64,000 bases of DNA from Pseudoclavibacter sp. AY1H1 (GTDB lineage: Bacteria; Actinomycetota; Actinomycetes; Actinomycetales; Microbacteriaceae), in the NCBI RefSeq assembly GCF_002931055.1, contig NZ_PSXX01000001.1:1-64000 (forward strand), read 5' to 3'. The number at the start of each line of letters is the position of its first letter. The first letter of the stretch is position 1. The position numbers and the translations under genes are program-made. Under the pieces are notes generated by a model that was not told the DNA's origin, did not search any database, and was given only the letters and a program-made list of their open reading frames with translations. Positions 25,528 to 33,822 of this stretch are shown piece by piece.

Positions 25528-26175
25528 CTATTGTCCAGCCTGACGGGCCGAGCGCGCGACACCGGCCACGGCCGAGGTCGGCAGGTTGTCCTTCGGGAGT
25601 GGCTGCCCCGTCTCGACGGCCGCCGCCCAGTCGCCGCTCGCCGTGACCGCCGCCAGATTGGAGTGCAGGAGCGCCATCAGGGTGGAGTGCACGGTCTTCG
25701 CCGATGCAAAGCCGGCGCTGTTCGCGAGGTTGATCGCGCCCGTCGCGTCGGAGAGTACCTCCACGTCGATGCCGAGTTCCTCAGCAGCCACAGCAGACGC
25801 GATGATGCAGTTGTTGGTCATGTAGCCGACGAACGTCACCGTGTCGACGTCAGCCGCCCGCAGCCAGGCGAGCAGCTGGGTCTCGGCGAAGACCGAGCTG
25901 AAGCGCTTCGTGATCGCCTTCCACGCGGGCCGCCGTCGTGCCTCGACATCGGGGTGCAGCGCGAACTCCGGCATCGTCGGGTTGAACACGGGAGCCTGAT
26001 CTCCGGACGAGTGCTGGATGACGGCGATCGGAATGCCCGCCGCCTCCGCGGCGTCGATCGTCGCCGTGATGCGAGGAAGCGAATCAACGTGGGGCGGGTG
26101 GTGGATCTCGAGGGGCCCCGAGAAGTACTGCAGCTGGACATCGACGAGGACAAGTGCTCTGCGAGGGGAGGTCAT
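25528..26175 (-). CDS. Isochorismatase-family cysteine hydrolase
   Basis: A 215-residue cysteine hydrolase of the isochorismatase/nicotinamidase superfamily. The catalytic triad is visible as Asp12 (LVLVDVQLQYF), Lys90 (AITKRF) and Cys123 (YMTNNCIIAS). ATG 26175 has AGGAG upstream; longer in-frame starts lack one. It is first in a two-gene unit with the HAD phosphatase and is divergent to a GlxA-type AraC regulator across 140 bp, which suggests that regulator controls it. The substrate is unknown. Confidence 0.91.
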   Translation of the reverse strand: MTSPRRALVLVDVQLQYFSGPLEIHHPPHVDSLPRITATIDAAEAAGIPIAVIQHSSGDQAPVFNPTMPEFALHPDVEARRRPAWKAITKRFSSVFAETQLLAWLRAADVDTVTFVGYMTNNCIIASAVAAEELGIDVEVLSDATGAINLANSAGFASAKTVHSTLMALLHSNLAAVTASGDWAAAVETGQPLPKDNLPTSAVAGVARSARQAGQ

Positions 26176-26315
26176 GATCTGCGCTCCTATTGGGCTGCGG
26201 GGTGTGGGTTGGAGCGGCGGCGCGTCGCCCGCATCCATCATCTGCCCTCGCTACGAGTGAAGCTATTGGCAGAAAAACCTCTCTACGATGGAAACACGCC
26301 AAAGGAAGCAGGGAC

Positions 26316-27260
26316 ATGAGAATTGCCGTGTACGCGTTCAATGGCGCGACGATCTTCCACCTCTCGGTGCCCCACCTCGTCTTCGACGAGGTCGCGCGCA
26401 GCGGTGCCGCGCCCTGGGAGACGTTCCTCTTCTCCGACGAGCCAGGGTCCATCCGAACCGCCGAGGGGTACACGATCGGCGGCATCCGAGGACTCAGCAG
26501 TGCCGCAGACGCCGACATCGTCGTCATCCCGTCCTGGATCGAGGACGGAGTTCCCCCGGCAGCGGGCCTCACCCGGATGCTGCGGGACCAGCACGACCTC
26601 GGCATCCCCATCGTCGGCCTCTGCCTCGGCGCGAACGCCCTCGCCGACGCGGGCCTCCTCGCCGGCCGCAGTGCCGTCACCCACTGGACGAGCACGGCAG
26701 AGCTCGCAGGGCGCCACCCCGACATCGACGTCCAACCGGCCGCCCTGTACCTCGACCACGGCGACGTCATGACCTCTGCGGGGACCGCATCCGGCATCGA
26801 TGCCTGTCTTCATATCGTGCGAACCAGACTGGGGTCCGAGGTCGCGAACCGAGTCGCCCGTCACCTGGTCGTGGCACCCCACCGCGAGGGCGATCAAGCC
26901 CAGTACATCGAACGCCCGGTCCCGCCAGAGGCCTCAGGGGGAGCGATCGCTGCGACGTGCGCGTTTGTGCTCGAGCACCTTGCGGATGACCTCAGCGTCG
27001 ACCGCCTCGCCACCGTCGCCCACCTGAGCCAGCGGTCGTTCGTGCGCGCCTTTCGGGAATCGACGGGGGCGACCCCCGCAGCCTGGGTGAGGTCGCGTCG
27101 CCTCGACGAAGCCCGCCGCCTGCTCGAGACGAGCGACCGCGCCATCGACCAGATCGCCGCCCTCTGCGGCTTCGGGAGCCCGGTCACGTTCCGCCAGAAC
27201 TTCGCGACCGCGTTCGGCAGCACCCCGTCGAGCTACCGGCGCCGCTTCGACGCGCGCTGA
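26316..27260 (+). CDS. GlxA-type AraC-family transcriptional regulator
   Basis: A 314-residue regulator with an N-terminal DJ-1/PfpI-like domain (about 1-185; GLCLGANALADAGLLAGRSAVTHW carries the elbow Cys) and a C-terminal AraC helix-turn-helix pair (about 215-314: LSVDRLATVAHLSQRSFVRAFRESTG and IDQIAALCGFGSPVTFRQNF). Such regulators sense small metabolites through the amidotransferase-like domain. ATG 26316 follows AAGGAAG. Its divergent neighbour, the isochorismatase-like gene, is the likely target. The ligand is not known. Confidence 0.92.
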   Translation: MRIAVYAFNGATIFHLSVPHLVFDEVARSGAAPWETFLFSDEPGSIRTAEGYTIGGIRGLSSAADADIVVIPSWIEDGVPPAAGLTRMLRDQHDLGIPIVGLCLGANALADAGLLAGRSAVTHWTSTAELAGRHPDIDVQPAALYLDHGDVMTSAGTASGIDACLHIVRTRLGSEVANRVARHLVVAPHREGDQAQYIERPVPPEASGGAIAATCAFVLEHLADDLSVDRLATVAHLSQRSFVRAFRESTGATPAAWVRSRRLDEARRLLETSDRAIDQIAALCGFGSPVTFRQNFATAFGSTPSSYRRRFDAR

Positions 27261-27352
27261 AGCCCAACAGCGCCGCCGATGCCAGCAGCACCGCCAGCGC
27301 GGTTTCCCGTTTCTCACTTCTCACACCCTCCGCGAGCGCACGTGCCAAGGAA

Positions 27353-27406
27353 GTTGCCTCGGGGAAACAGCAGCACGCACCTCGTGAAACATGCGGTTTC
27401 TACGCT
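27353..27406 (+). promoter_or_regulatory. GlnR-like box and -10 of the nirB operon
   Basis: GTTGC-N6-GAAAC (27353-27368) is followed after N6 by ACGCA and, after a further N6, by GAAAC (27386-27390), giving the 17-nt gap between GAAAC half sites expected for GlnR a-b-a-b boxes (GTnAC-n6-GAAAC). The second a site is poor. A -10 candidate TACGCT lies at 27401-27406, 10 nt after the last GAAAC. The formate/nitrite transporter promoter shows the same 10-nt spacing. GlnR control of nitrite assimilation is established in actinobacteria; its action here is inferred. Confidence 0.55.
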
Positions 27407-27455
27407 CTGACATGTCAGCGACCACCCGTCGCCGTTCATCAACGGAGGAGCCACG

Positions 27456-27494
27456 ATGCGCGCACCCACTCGAGCACACCGAGACGAGCTGTGA
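27456..27494 (+). CDS. Putative 12-residue leader peptide of nirB
   Basis: An ideal ribosome binding site GGAGGAG (27444-27450) is followed 5 nt later by ATG and a 12-codon frame MRAPTRAHRDEL. It ends in TGA overlapping the nirB ATG as TGATG (27492-27496). nirB itself has only a weak site, so translation could be coupled through this leader. The frame differs from that of nirB. The conclusion rests on position and signals, not homology. Confidence 0.45.
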   Translation: MRAPTRAHRDEL

Positions 27495-30136
27495 TGACCC
27501 CGAAACAATTGCCGCACGGTGACGAAACATCGCAGACCTACGCTCACGACATGCCAGCCCCCGCGCCCCGCTCTCGCCACGTCGTGGTGATCGGCGCTGG
27601 CATGGTCGCGCACCGATTCATCGAGTCGCTGCGATCGCAGGACTCCGATGGGGTCTGGGCGATCACCGTCATCGGCGACGAGCCGTGGCGACCCTACGAC
27701 CGGGTGCAGCTCACGAGCACCTTCTCGGGCGTCGCCCCAGCCGCCCTCGAGCTGGGCAGGCCGCTCATGTGGTCGCACCCCAACGTGACGCTCCGCACCT
27801 CCGAGACCGTGACGAGCATCCAACCGGAGACCCGCACCCTCGTCACCTCCCTCGGCGCGACCGAGCACTACGACGAGCTCGTCATCGCCACCGGGTCCGC
27901 CGCCGCGAAGCCCCCGATCGCGGGAGTGGATGCGCCAGGCGTGCACGTGTACCGCACCGTCCACGACGTGGTCGGGCTCAAGGCGGAGGTTGCCGAGTTG
28001 TCACAGCGACTCGGCCGCACCGTCCGCGGCGCGGTCGTCGGCGGGGGACTCCTCGGCCTCGAGGCCGCAGGCGCCATGGTCGCCCTCGGCGCCGAGTGCA
28101 CCGTCGTCCAATCGTCCGGCCACCTCATGTCCGCCCAGCTCGACGCGGGTGGCGGCGAGGCCCTCCGTCTCCTCATCGAGCACCTCGGCGTGGATGTGCG
28201 CACCGGTTCACGAGCCAGCGCCGTCGTCCTCGACAGCGAAGGCCGCGCGGCGGGGCTCGACTTCCCGAACGGTGAACCCGAGCCCGCCGACCTCGTCGTC
28301 TTCGCCGTCGGCATCCGGCCCCGCGACGAGCTCGCCCGCGACGCCGGGCTCGCGCTCGGCGCTCGCGGTGGCATCGAGGTCGACGACGCCTGCCGAGCAT
28401 CCGCCGCCAACATCTTCGCGATCGGCGAGGTCGCCTCCATCGACGGTGAGTGCTTCGGGCTCGTCGCCCCGGGATACTCCATGGCCGAGGTCGTCGCGAA
28501 CCGCCTCACCGGGGGAGCGGCGACCTTCCCCGGAGTCGACCTCTCGACGAAGCTCAAGCTCACGGGTGTCGACGTGGCGAGCTTCGGCGACGCCTTCGCC
28601 GAGTCGCCCGGCGCGCTCGAGGTCACCTACGCCGACCCGGTCGGCGGCGTCTACAAGAAGCTCGTCATGTCCGACGACGGGAAGGTGCTGCTCGGCGGCA
28701 TGCTCGTCGGCGACGCCTCGGCCTACACCTCCCTGCGCCCGATGGTCGGGCGCGAGCTCGGCACCGACCCGGCCGCGTACCTGCTGCCGGCCGACGGCAT
28801 GCCGGAGGTCGGCGGCGACCTGCCGGACGACGCCACCGTCTGCTCCTGCAACAACGTCTCGGTCGGCGCGGTGCGCGGCGCCGTCACCGACCACGCCTGC
28901 ACCGACCTCGCGGGCGTCAAGGCCTGCACCAACGCGGGCACCGCGTGCGGCTCCTGCGTGCTGCTCGTGAAGAAGATCTTCTCCACGGAGCTCGCGAAGA
29001 CCGGCGTCGAGGTGAGCAACGCGCTCTGCGAGCACTTCGCGATGTCCCGCGCCGGGCTCTTCGATGCCGTCCGCGTCACGGGCCTCCACACCTTCACGGG
29101 CATCATCGAGCGGCACGGCAACGGGGGCCGCGGCTGCGACATCTGCCGCCCGGTCGTCGCCTCGATCCTCGCGTCCCTCGGCAACGGGCACATCCTCAAG
29201 GGCGAGCAGGCAGCCCTGCAGGACACCAACGACCACGTCATGGCGAACATGCAGAAGGACGGCACCTACTCGGTCGTCCCACGCATCCCCGGCGGCGAGG
29301 TCACCCCGGACGGGCTCATCGCGATCGGCGCCGTCGCCAAGGAGTACGGCCTCTACACGAAGATCACCGGCGGCCAGCGCATCGACCTCTTCGGCGCACG
29401 AATCGAGCAGCTGCCCGAGATCTGGAAGAAGCTCATCGACGCCGGGTTCGAGTCAGGGCAGGCGTACGGCAAGGCGCTGCGCAACGTGAAGTCGTGCGTC
29501 GGCTCCACCTGGTGCCGGTACGGCGTGCAGGACTCGGTGGCCATGGCCATCTTCCTCGAACTGCGCTTCCGCGGCCTCCGCTCGCCGCACAAGCTGAAGT
29601 TCGGCGTCTCGGGATGCGCGCGCGAATGCGCCGAGGCGCGCGCGAAGGACGTGGGTGTCATCGCCACGGAGAAGGGCTGGAACCTGTACGTCGGCGGCAA
29701 CGGCGGCTTCACGCCACGCCACGCGGAGCTGCTCGTCGAGGACCTCGACGACGAGCAGCTCATCACCGCCATCGACCGCTTCATCGGCTACTACATCCGC
29801 ACCGCCGACCGGATGCAGCGCACGGCCCGCTGGATCGAGGACCTCGACGGCGGCATCGACACCCTCCGCGCCGTCGTCCTCGAGGACAGCCTCGGCATCG
29901 CGGCGGACCTCGACGCCATGGTCGCGAACCACGTCGACAACTACAAGGACGAATGGCAGGAGGCGCTCAACGACCCCGAGGTCATGGAGCGGTTCGTCTC
30001 CTTCGTCAACGCCCCCACCACGCCGGACCCCTCGCTCGGCTACGTGCCAGAGCGAGGGCAGCTCCGCCCGGCAAACGACACCGACCGCAGCGCCGGCACG
30101 GTCATCGCAGGAACGACCTTGGAGGTCCGACGATGA
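27494..30136 (+). CDS. nirB: Assimilatory nitrite reductase (NADH) large subunit
   Basis: An 880-residue siroheme enzyme that reduces nitrite to ammonium in the cytosol. Domains in order: an FAD/NAD module (VVVIGAGMVAHRF near residue 30; VVGGGLLGLEAAGAM near 180), a BFD-type [2Fe-2S] region with CSCNNVSVG and ACTNAGTACGSC (about 455-495), and the siroheme/[4Fe-4S] reductase core with CVGSTWC and GVSGCAREC (about 670-720). ATG 27494 overlaps the leader ORF; ATG 27551 is an alternative that would remove 19 residues. It heads the operon nirB-nirD-siroheme synthesis, overlapping nirD by 4 nt. Confidence 0.96.
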   Translation: MTPKQLPHGDETSQTYAHDMPAPAPRSRHVVVIGAGMVAHRFIESLRSQDSDGVWAITVIGDEPWRPYDRVQLTSTFSGVAPAALELGRPLMWSHPNVTLRTSETVTSIQPETRTLVTSLGATEHYDELVIATGSAAAKPPIAGVDAPGVHVYRTVHDVVGLKAEVAELSQRLGRTVRGAVVGGGLLGLEAAGAMVALGAECTVVQSSGHLMSAQLDAGGGEALRLLIEHLGVDVRTGSRASAVVLDSEGRAAGLDFPNGEPEPADLVVFAVGIRPRDELARDAGLALGARGGIEVDDACRASAANIFAIGEVASIDGECFGLVAPGYSMAEVVANRLTGGAATFPGVDLSTKLKLTGVDVASFGDAFAESPGALEVTYADPVGGVYKKLVMSDDGKVLLGGMLVGDASAYTSLRPMVGRELGTDPAAYLLPADGMPEVGGDLPDDATVCSCNNVSVGAVRGAVTDHACTDLAGVKACTNAGTACGSCVLLVKKIFSTELAKTGVEVSNALCEHFAMSRAGLFDAVRVTGLHTFTGIIERHGNGGRGCDICRPVVASILASLGNGHILKGEQAALQDTNDHVMANMQKDGTYSVVPRIPGGEVTPDGLIAIGAVAKEYGLYTKITGGQRIDLFGARIEQLPEIWKKLIDAGFESGQAYGKALRNVKSCVGSTWCRYGVQDSVAMAIFLELRFRGLRSPHKLKFGVSGCARECAEARAKDVGVIATEKGWNLYVGGNGGFTPRHAELLVEDLDDEQLITAIDRFIGYYIRTADRMQRTARWIEDLDGGIDTLRAVVLEDSLGIAADLDAMVANHVDNYKDEWQEALNDPEVMERFVSFVNAPTTPDPSLGYVPERGQLRPANDTDRSAGTVIAGTTLEVRR

Positions 30137-30522
30137 GCATCGCCATCGACACGCAGGCGGCCGACGCCGTGGCCGCGCAGACGCAGTGGGTCGCCGTCTG
30201 CCCGCTGAGCGCCCTCCACCCGGAACGTGGGGTCGCCGCCATCCTCGACGGAACGCAGATCGCGCTCTTCCGCCTCGGCGACGAGTCGGTGTTCGCCGTG
30301 CAGCAATCCGACCCGTACTCCGGCTCGCAGGTCATGAGCCGTGGCCTCGTCGGCACTCGCGGCGGACGGCTCACCATCGCCTCGCCCATGTTCAAGCAGG
30401 TCTTCGACCTCGCCACGGGCGAATGCCTCGACAGCGTCGGCAAAGAGGAGCGCACCCTCCTCACCTACCCCGTGCGCATCGAGCACGGCACCGTGCTCGT
30501 CGACCTCGGAGGCACACGATGA
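30133..30522 (+). CDS. nirD: Nitrite reductase (NADH) small subunit
   Basis: A 129-residue Rieske-fold NirD subunit. It has WVAVCPLSALHPERGVAAIL at the N terminus and PMFKQVFDLATGECL in the second half, both typical of NirD. As usual for this family, the Cys/His ligands of a true Rieske cluster are missing, so it is structural rather than an electron carrier. The start overlaps the nirB stop (ATGA) and the stop overlaps the next ATG, so stoichiometric expression is expected. Confidence 0.93.
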   Translation: MSIAIDTQAADAVAAQTQWVAVCPLSALHPERGVAAILDGTQIALFRLGDESVFAVQQSDPYSGSQVMSRGLVGTRGGRLTIASPMFKQVFDLATGECLDSVGKEERTLLTYPVRIEHGTVLVDLGGTR

Positions 30523-31754
30523 GCACGCTCATGGCACTCGACTTCACCGGCCGCGACGTCGTCATCGTCGGCGCGGGTACCGTCTCCGCGAGACGCGCCC
30601 AGAAGTTCGTCACGGCCGGCGCATCCGTCACGATCGTCGCCCCCGAACTCGGCGGCACGATCGGCGGGCTCGTCGCCGACGGACTCGTCACCTGGCTCGC
30701 CGAGCCCGTCCGCGCAGACCACCTCGACGGTGCCTGGTTCGTCCACACCGCCACCGGCGACCAGACCACAGACCTGCTCGTCGCCGAATGGGCCAACGAG
30801 CGACGCGTCTGGTGCGTGAACGCGAGCGACGCATCCGCCGGCAGCGCCAAGACTCCCGCCACCTCCGACGCCGGGGCCGTCGAGATCGGCGTCGTCTCGA
30901 AGCAGGGCGCCGACCCGCGCCGCAGCCGCCTCATCTGCGACCAGCTCGCCGAGAACCTGCGCGCCGGGGACATCGACCTGCGCCGCCACCGTGCAGGCAC
31001 AGGGCGGGTCGTGCTCGTCGGCGGGGGACCCGGCGACGCCGACCTCTTGACGCTCCGCGGCCGCCGTGCCCTCGCGGAGGCCGACGTCGTCGTCACCGAC
31101 CGCCTCGGGCCGCGCTCGGTGCTCGCCGAGCTGCCCGCCGACGTCGAGATCATCGACGTGGGCAAGCAGCCCAAGCACCACCCCGTGCCGCAGGACGAGA
31201 TCAACCGCATCCTCGTCGAGAAGGCCGAGCAGGGGCTCGTCGTCGTGCGCCTCAAAGGCGGAGACCCCTTCGTCTACGGACGGGGTGGCGAGGAGGTGCT
31301 CGCCTGCAACGAAGCGGGCATCGACGTCGAGGTCGTCCCCGGCATCAGCAGCGCCATCTCCGTCCCGGCCGCCGCGGGCATCCCGGTCACGCACCGCGGC
31401 GTCGCCAACTCATTCCAGGTTGTGACCGGCCACCAGCGACTCGGAGCCGAACTCCTCAGATCGGTGAAGGGCGACACGTGCACCCTCGTGGTGCTCATGG
31501 GAGTCTCCGCCCTCGGCCGCATCTGCGACGAGCTCGTCGACGCCGGAGTCCGAGACGACATGCCCGTCGCCATCGTCGAGAACGGACACACGCCCCGCCA
31601 GCGCGTCACGCGCGGCAGCCTCCGCACGATCGACGCCACAGCGCGCAGCGTCGGCGTCGCCAACCCCGCCATCATCGTCATCGGCGAAGTCGCCCAGTTC
31701 GGCCTCCTGCAGGCCGCTCGTTCGCTCCAAGAACAGGACGCACTGTCAGCATGA
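30519..31754 (+). CDS. cysG: Siroheme synthase: precorrin-2 dehydrogenase plus uroporphyrinogen-III methyltransferase
   Basis: A 411-residue two-part enzyme making siroheme for NirB. Residues about 1-150 are the NAD-dependent dehydrogenase part (VVIVGAGTVSARRAQKFVTAGASVTIVAP). Residues about 165-400 are the SAM-dependent uroporphyrinogen-III C-methyltransferase (VVLVGGGPGDADLLTLRGRRAL; RLKGGDPFVYGRGGEE; VTHRGVANSFQVVTGH). The ferrochelatase step is supplied by the separate gene two places downstream, so whether the N-terminal part also chelates iron, as in enteric CysG, is uncertain. It overlaps both neighbours by 4 nt. Confidence 0.94.
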   Translation: MSTLMALDFTGRDVVIVGAGTVSARRAQKFVTAGASVTIVAPELGGTIGGLVADGLVTWLAEPVRADHLDGAWFVHTATGDQTTDLLVAEWANERRVWCVNASDASAGSAKTPATSDAGAVEIGVVSKQGADPRRSRLICDQLAENLRAGDIDLRRHRAGTGRVVLVGGGPGDADLLTLRGRRALAEADVVVTDRLGPRSVLAELPADVEIIDVGKQPKHHPVPQDEINRILVEKAEQGLVVVRLKGGDPFVYGRGGEEVLACNEAGIDVEVVPGISSAISVPAAAGIPVTHRGVANSFQVVTGHQRLGAELLRSVKGDTCTLVVLMGVSALGRICDELVDAGVRDDMPVAIVENGHTPRQRVTRGSLRTIDATARSVGVANPAIIVIGEVAQFGLLQAARSLQEQDALSA

Positions 31755-32932
31755 GCCTCCCACCAGCGAGCGGTGCACGCACCCGCCCTCCCCAGGAACA
31801 GCACCTGGCAGGCGTCGTCGTCGTCGTGACGAGCGACCGCCGCTCCGGTGAGCTCGCGACCGCCCTCGAACGACGCGGGGCGATCATCCGCCACTCGCCC
31901 TCGCTCACCATGACCGCCGTCGAAGACGACGCCGACCTGCTCGACGCGACGAAGCGCGTCATCGCGAACCCTCCGGACATCGTCGTCGCCACCACCGGCG
32001 TCGGCTTCCGAGGGTGGATCGACGCAGCGGATGCGCACGGGCTCGCGGAGGACCTCGTCGCGGTGCTCTCAAACGCGCGCATCGTCGCGAGGGGGCCGAA
32101 GGCACGCGGGGCGATCCAAGCGGCCGGGCTCAACGCCGACTGGGTGGCCGAGTCGGAGACCTCCGCCGAGCTCGCCCAGTTCCTGCTCGCAGAAGGCGTC
32201 GAGGGCGCGCGCATCGCCCTGCAGCACCACGGCTCGGGAGCCGACGGACTCGACGAGGAGTTCCTCGCCGCGGGGGCCGACGTCGAGAGCCTCATCGTGT
32301 ACCGGTGGGGGCCACCCGCCGACCCGGCGCTGCTCTCGCGGTGGGCCTTCAAGGCGGCGGACGGCGAGGTCGACGCGATCGTGTTCACGTCGGCGCCGGG
32401 CGTCTCCGCCTGGCTCGAGTCGTTCTCCAGCGACGCGGACGCGGACGACGCCGAGAAGAGCGGCGGCGCGCTCGACCGGATCCGTCAGCGCTGCCGCGAT
32501 GGGTCGCTCGTGACCGTCGCCGTCGGCCCCATCACTGCCGCCCCGCTCCGCTCGGTCGGCATCGAACCCGTCGTCCCGAACCGCGGACGGCTCGGCGCGC
32601 TCATCCGCGAGCTCATCGAGCACTACGCGCAGCGCGCTGCCGAAGGCATCGAGACCGAAGCGGGACGCCTCTTCCTCCGCTCCAGCTGCGCCGTCATCGG
32701 CGACGACGTCATCGAGCTCTCGCCGGGTGCCCTGCGCGTCCTGCGCCTCCTCGCGGGCAACCCGGGCGGTGTCGTCACGAGGGAGCAGATCCTCGCCAGG
32801 CTGCCGGGCAGCCCGACGACCACCCATGCGGCCGACGTCGCTGTCGCCCGCCTCCGCGAATCCTTCGGCGACCGAGCGATCGTGCAGACCGTCGTGAAGC
32901 GCGGCTACCGACTGCGCATCCGCACGAGCTGA
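31751..32932 (+). CDS. Uroporphyrinogen-III synthase fused to OmpR-type DNA-binding domain
   Basis: A 393-residue fusion. Residues about 20-290 form a HemD domain that closes hydroxymethylbilane to uroporphyrinogen III (GVVVVVTSDRRSGELATALERRG; IVFTSAPGVSAWLE). Residues about 305-393 are a winged helix of the Trans_reg_C type (LSPGALRVLRLLAGNPGGVVTREQILARL, ending VKRGYRLRI) without a receiver domain. The same fusion is known from other actinobacterial nitrite operons. It may both supply siroheme precursor and regulate, but dual function is not proved. It overlaps cysG by 4 nt. Confidence 0.92.
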   Translation: MSLPPASGARTRPPQEQHLAGVVVVVTSDRRSGELATALERRGAIIRHSPSLTMTAVEDDADLLDATKRVIANPPDIVVATTGVGFRGWIDAADAHGLAEDLVAVLSNARIVARGPKARGAIQAAGLNADWVAESETSAELAQFLLAEGVEGARIALQHHGSGADGLDEEFLAAGADVESLIVYRWGPPADPALLSRWAFKAADGEVDAIVFTSAPGVSAWLESFSSDADADDAEKSGGALDRIRQRCRDGSLVTVAVGPITAAPLRSVGIEPVVPNRGRLGALIRELIEHYAQRAAEGIETEAGRLFLRSSCAVIGDDVIELSPGALRVLRLLAGNPGGVVTREQILARLPGSPTTTHAADVAVARLRESFGDRAIVQTVVKRGYRLRIRTS

Positions 32933-32947
32933 TCCCAGGCCAAGAGA

Positions 32948-33673
32948 GTGAGCACGGAGATGAACGAGCAGCCCCCGCGTCCCACGATCCTCGTGGGTGC
33001 ATCCCACGGGACGGACAACACCGACGGGCAGGCCGTCATCCGTGAGCTGCTGCGGCGCGCCCAGCAGCTGCGGCCCGACGTGCAGGTCGTCGAAGCGTTC
33101 GTCGACGTCCAGCAGCCGAGCCTCGTCGAGGTGCTCGCGGGGCTCCCGGAGGACGCCGACGTCGTAGTCGTGCCCGTGCTGCTCACGGTCGGATTCCACA
33201 CGCAGGTCGACATCGCCGAAGCCGTCGCCGCACGCCCCGGCACCTCTGTGGCCGCCCCGCTCGGGCCCGACGCGCGCCTCTCGCAGCTGCTCTGGGAGCG
33301 TCTCCTAGAAGCTGGCGGCAGTGCCGAAGACGGAGTCGTCATTGCCGTCGCGGGCTCCACGGCCGCCGCCGCCGTGCCCCGCTTCCACGAGCTGCGCGAG
33401 CAGTTCAACGGCATCGGCGGTGCGGATGCGCTTCTCGGCTACGGCGCGGCCCTCGACCCGCGCGTGCTCGCCGCCGTCGATATCGCCAGGCGCCAGCGAC
33501 CCGGCGCGAGCGTCAGCATCGCCAGCTACCTCCTCACCCCTGGCTTCTTCCACGACCGGGTGTCGGAGGCGGGAGCCGACATCGTGGCGGCGCCCCTCGG
33601 CGTGGACGACCGCATCGCGGAGATCATCCTCGAGCGGTTCGACGCCGTCGTCACCACGGCGGCGCTCGTCTGA
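32948..33673 (+). CDS. Sirohydrochlorin chelatase (CbiX/SirB family)
   Basis: A 241-residue two-lobe chelatase that would insert iron into sirohydrochlorin. The N-terminal lobe has the metal-binding histidines in LVGASHGTDN and VGFHTQVDIAEAV. The second lobe (about 125-240) is degenerate but retains SYLLTPGFFHDRV. GTG 32948 is chosen over ATG 32960, whose GGAG is too close. It lies 15 bp after the HemD fusion and completes the siroheme pathway within the operon. Confidence 0.9.
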   Translation: MSTEMNEQPPRPTILVGASHGTDNTDGQAVIRELLRRAQQLRPDVQVVEAFVDVQQPSLVEVLAGLPEDADVVVVPVLLTVGFHTQVDIAEAVAARPGTSVAAPLGPDARLSQLLWERLLEAGGSAEDGVVIAVAGSTAAAAVPRFHELREQFNGIGGADALLGYGAALDPRVLAAVDIARRQRPGASVSIASYLLTPGFFHDRVSEAGADIVAAPLGVDDRIAEIILERFDAVVTTAALV

Positions 33674-33736
33674 CGGCGCTTCTCACAGCGCGCGGACGGA
33701 GGCGAGAGGGAATGGAAACCAGAACGCACCGCACGA

Positions 33737-33768
33737 GCCACGGAGCCGAAACTGCACGCGAATAGCGT
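33737..33768 (+). promoter_or_regulatory. GlnR-like half sites and -10 before transporter
   Basis: GCCAC-N6-GAAAC (33737-33752) resembles the GlnR pair GTnAC-n6-GAAAC. A -10 candidate TAGCGT follows at 33763-33768, exactly 10 nt after GAAAC, as in the nirB promoter. Another GAAAC occurs at 33715-33719, but not in 22-nt phase. Regulation by GlnR is inferred. Confidence 0.45.
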
Positions 33769-33822
33769 GTGGACACCGGGCCGAACACGGCCACAGAGCA
33801 CCGCCAGAGCGAAAGGGAACCT

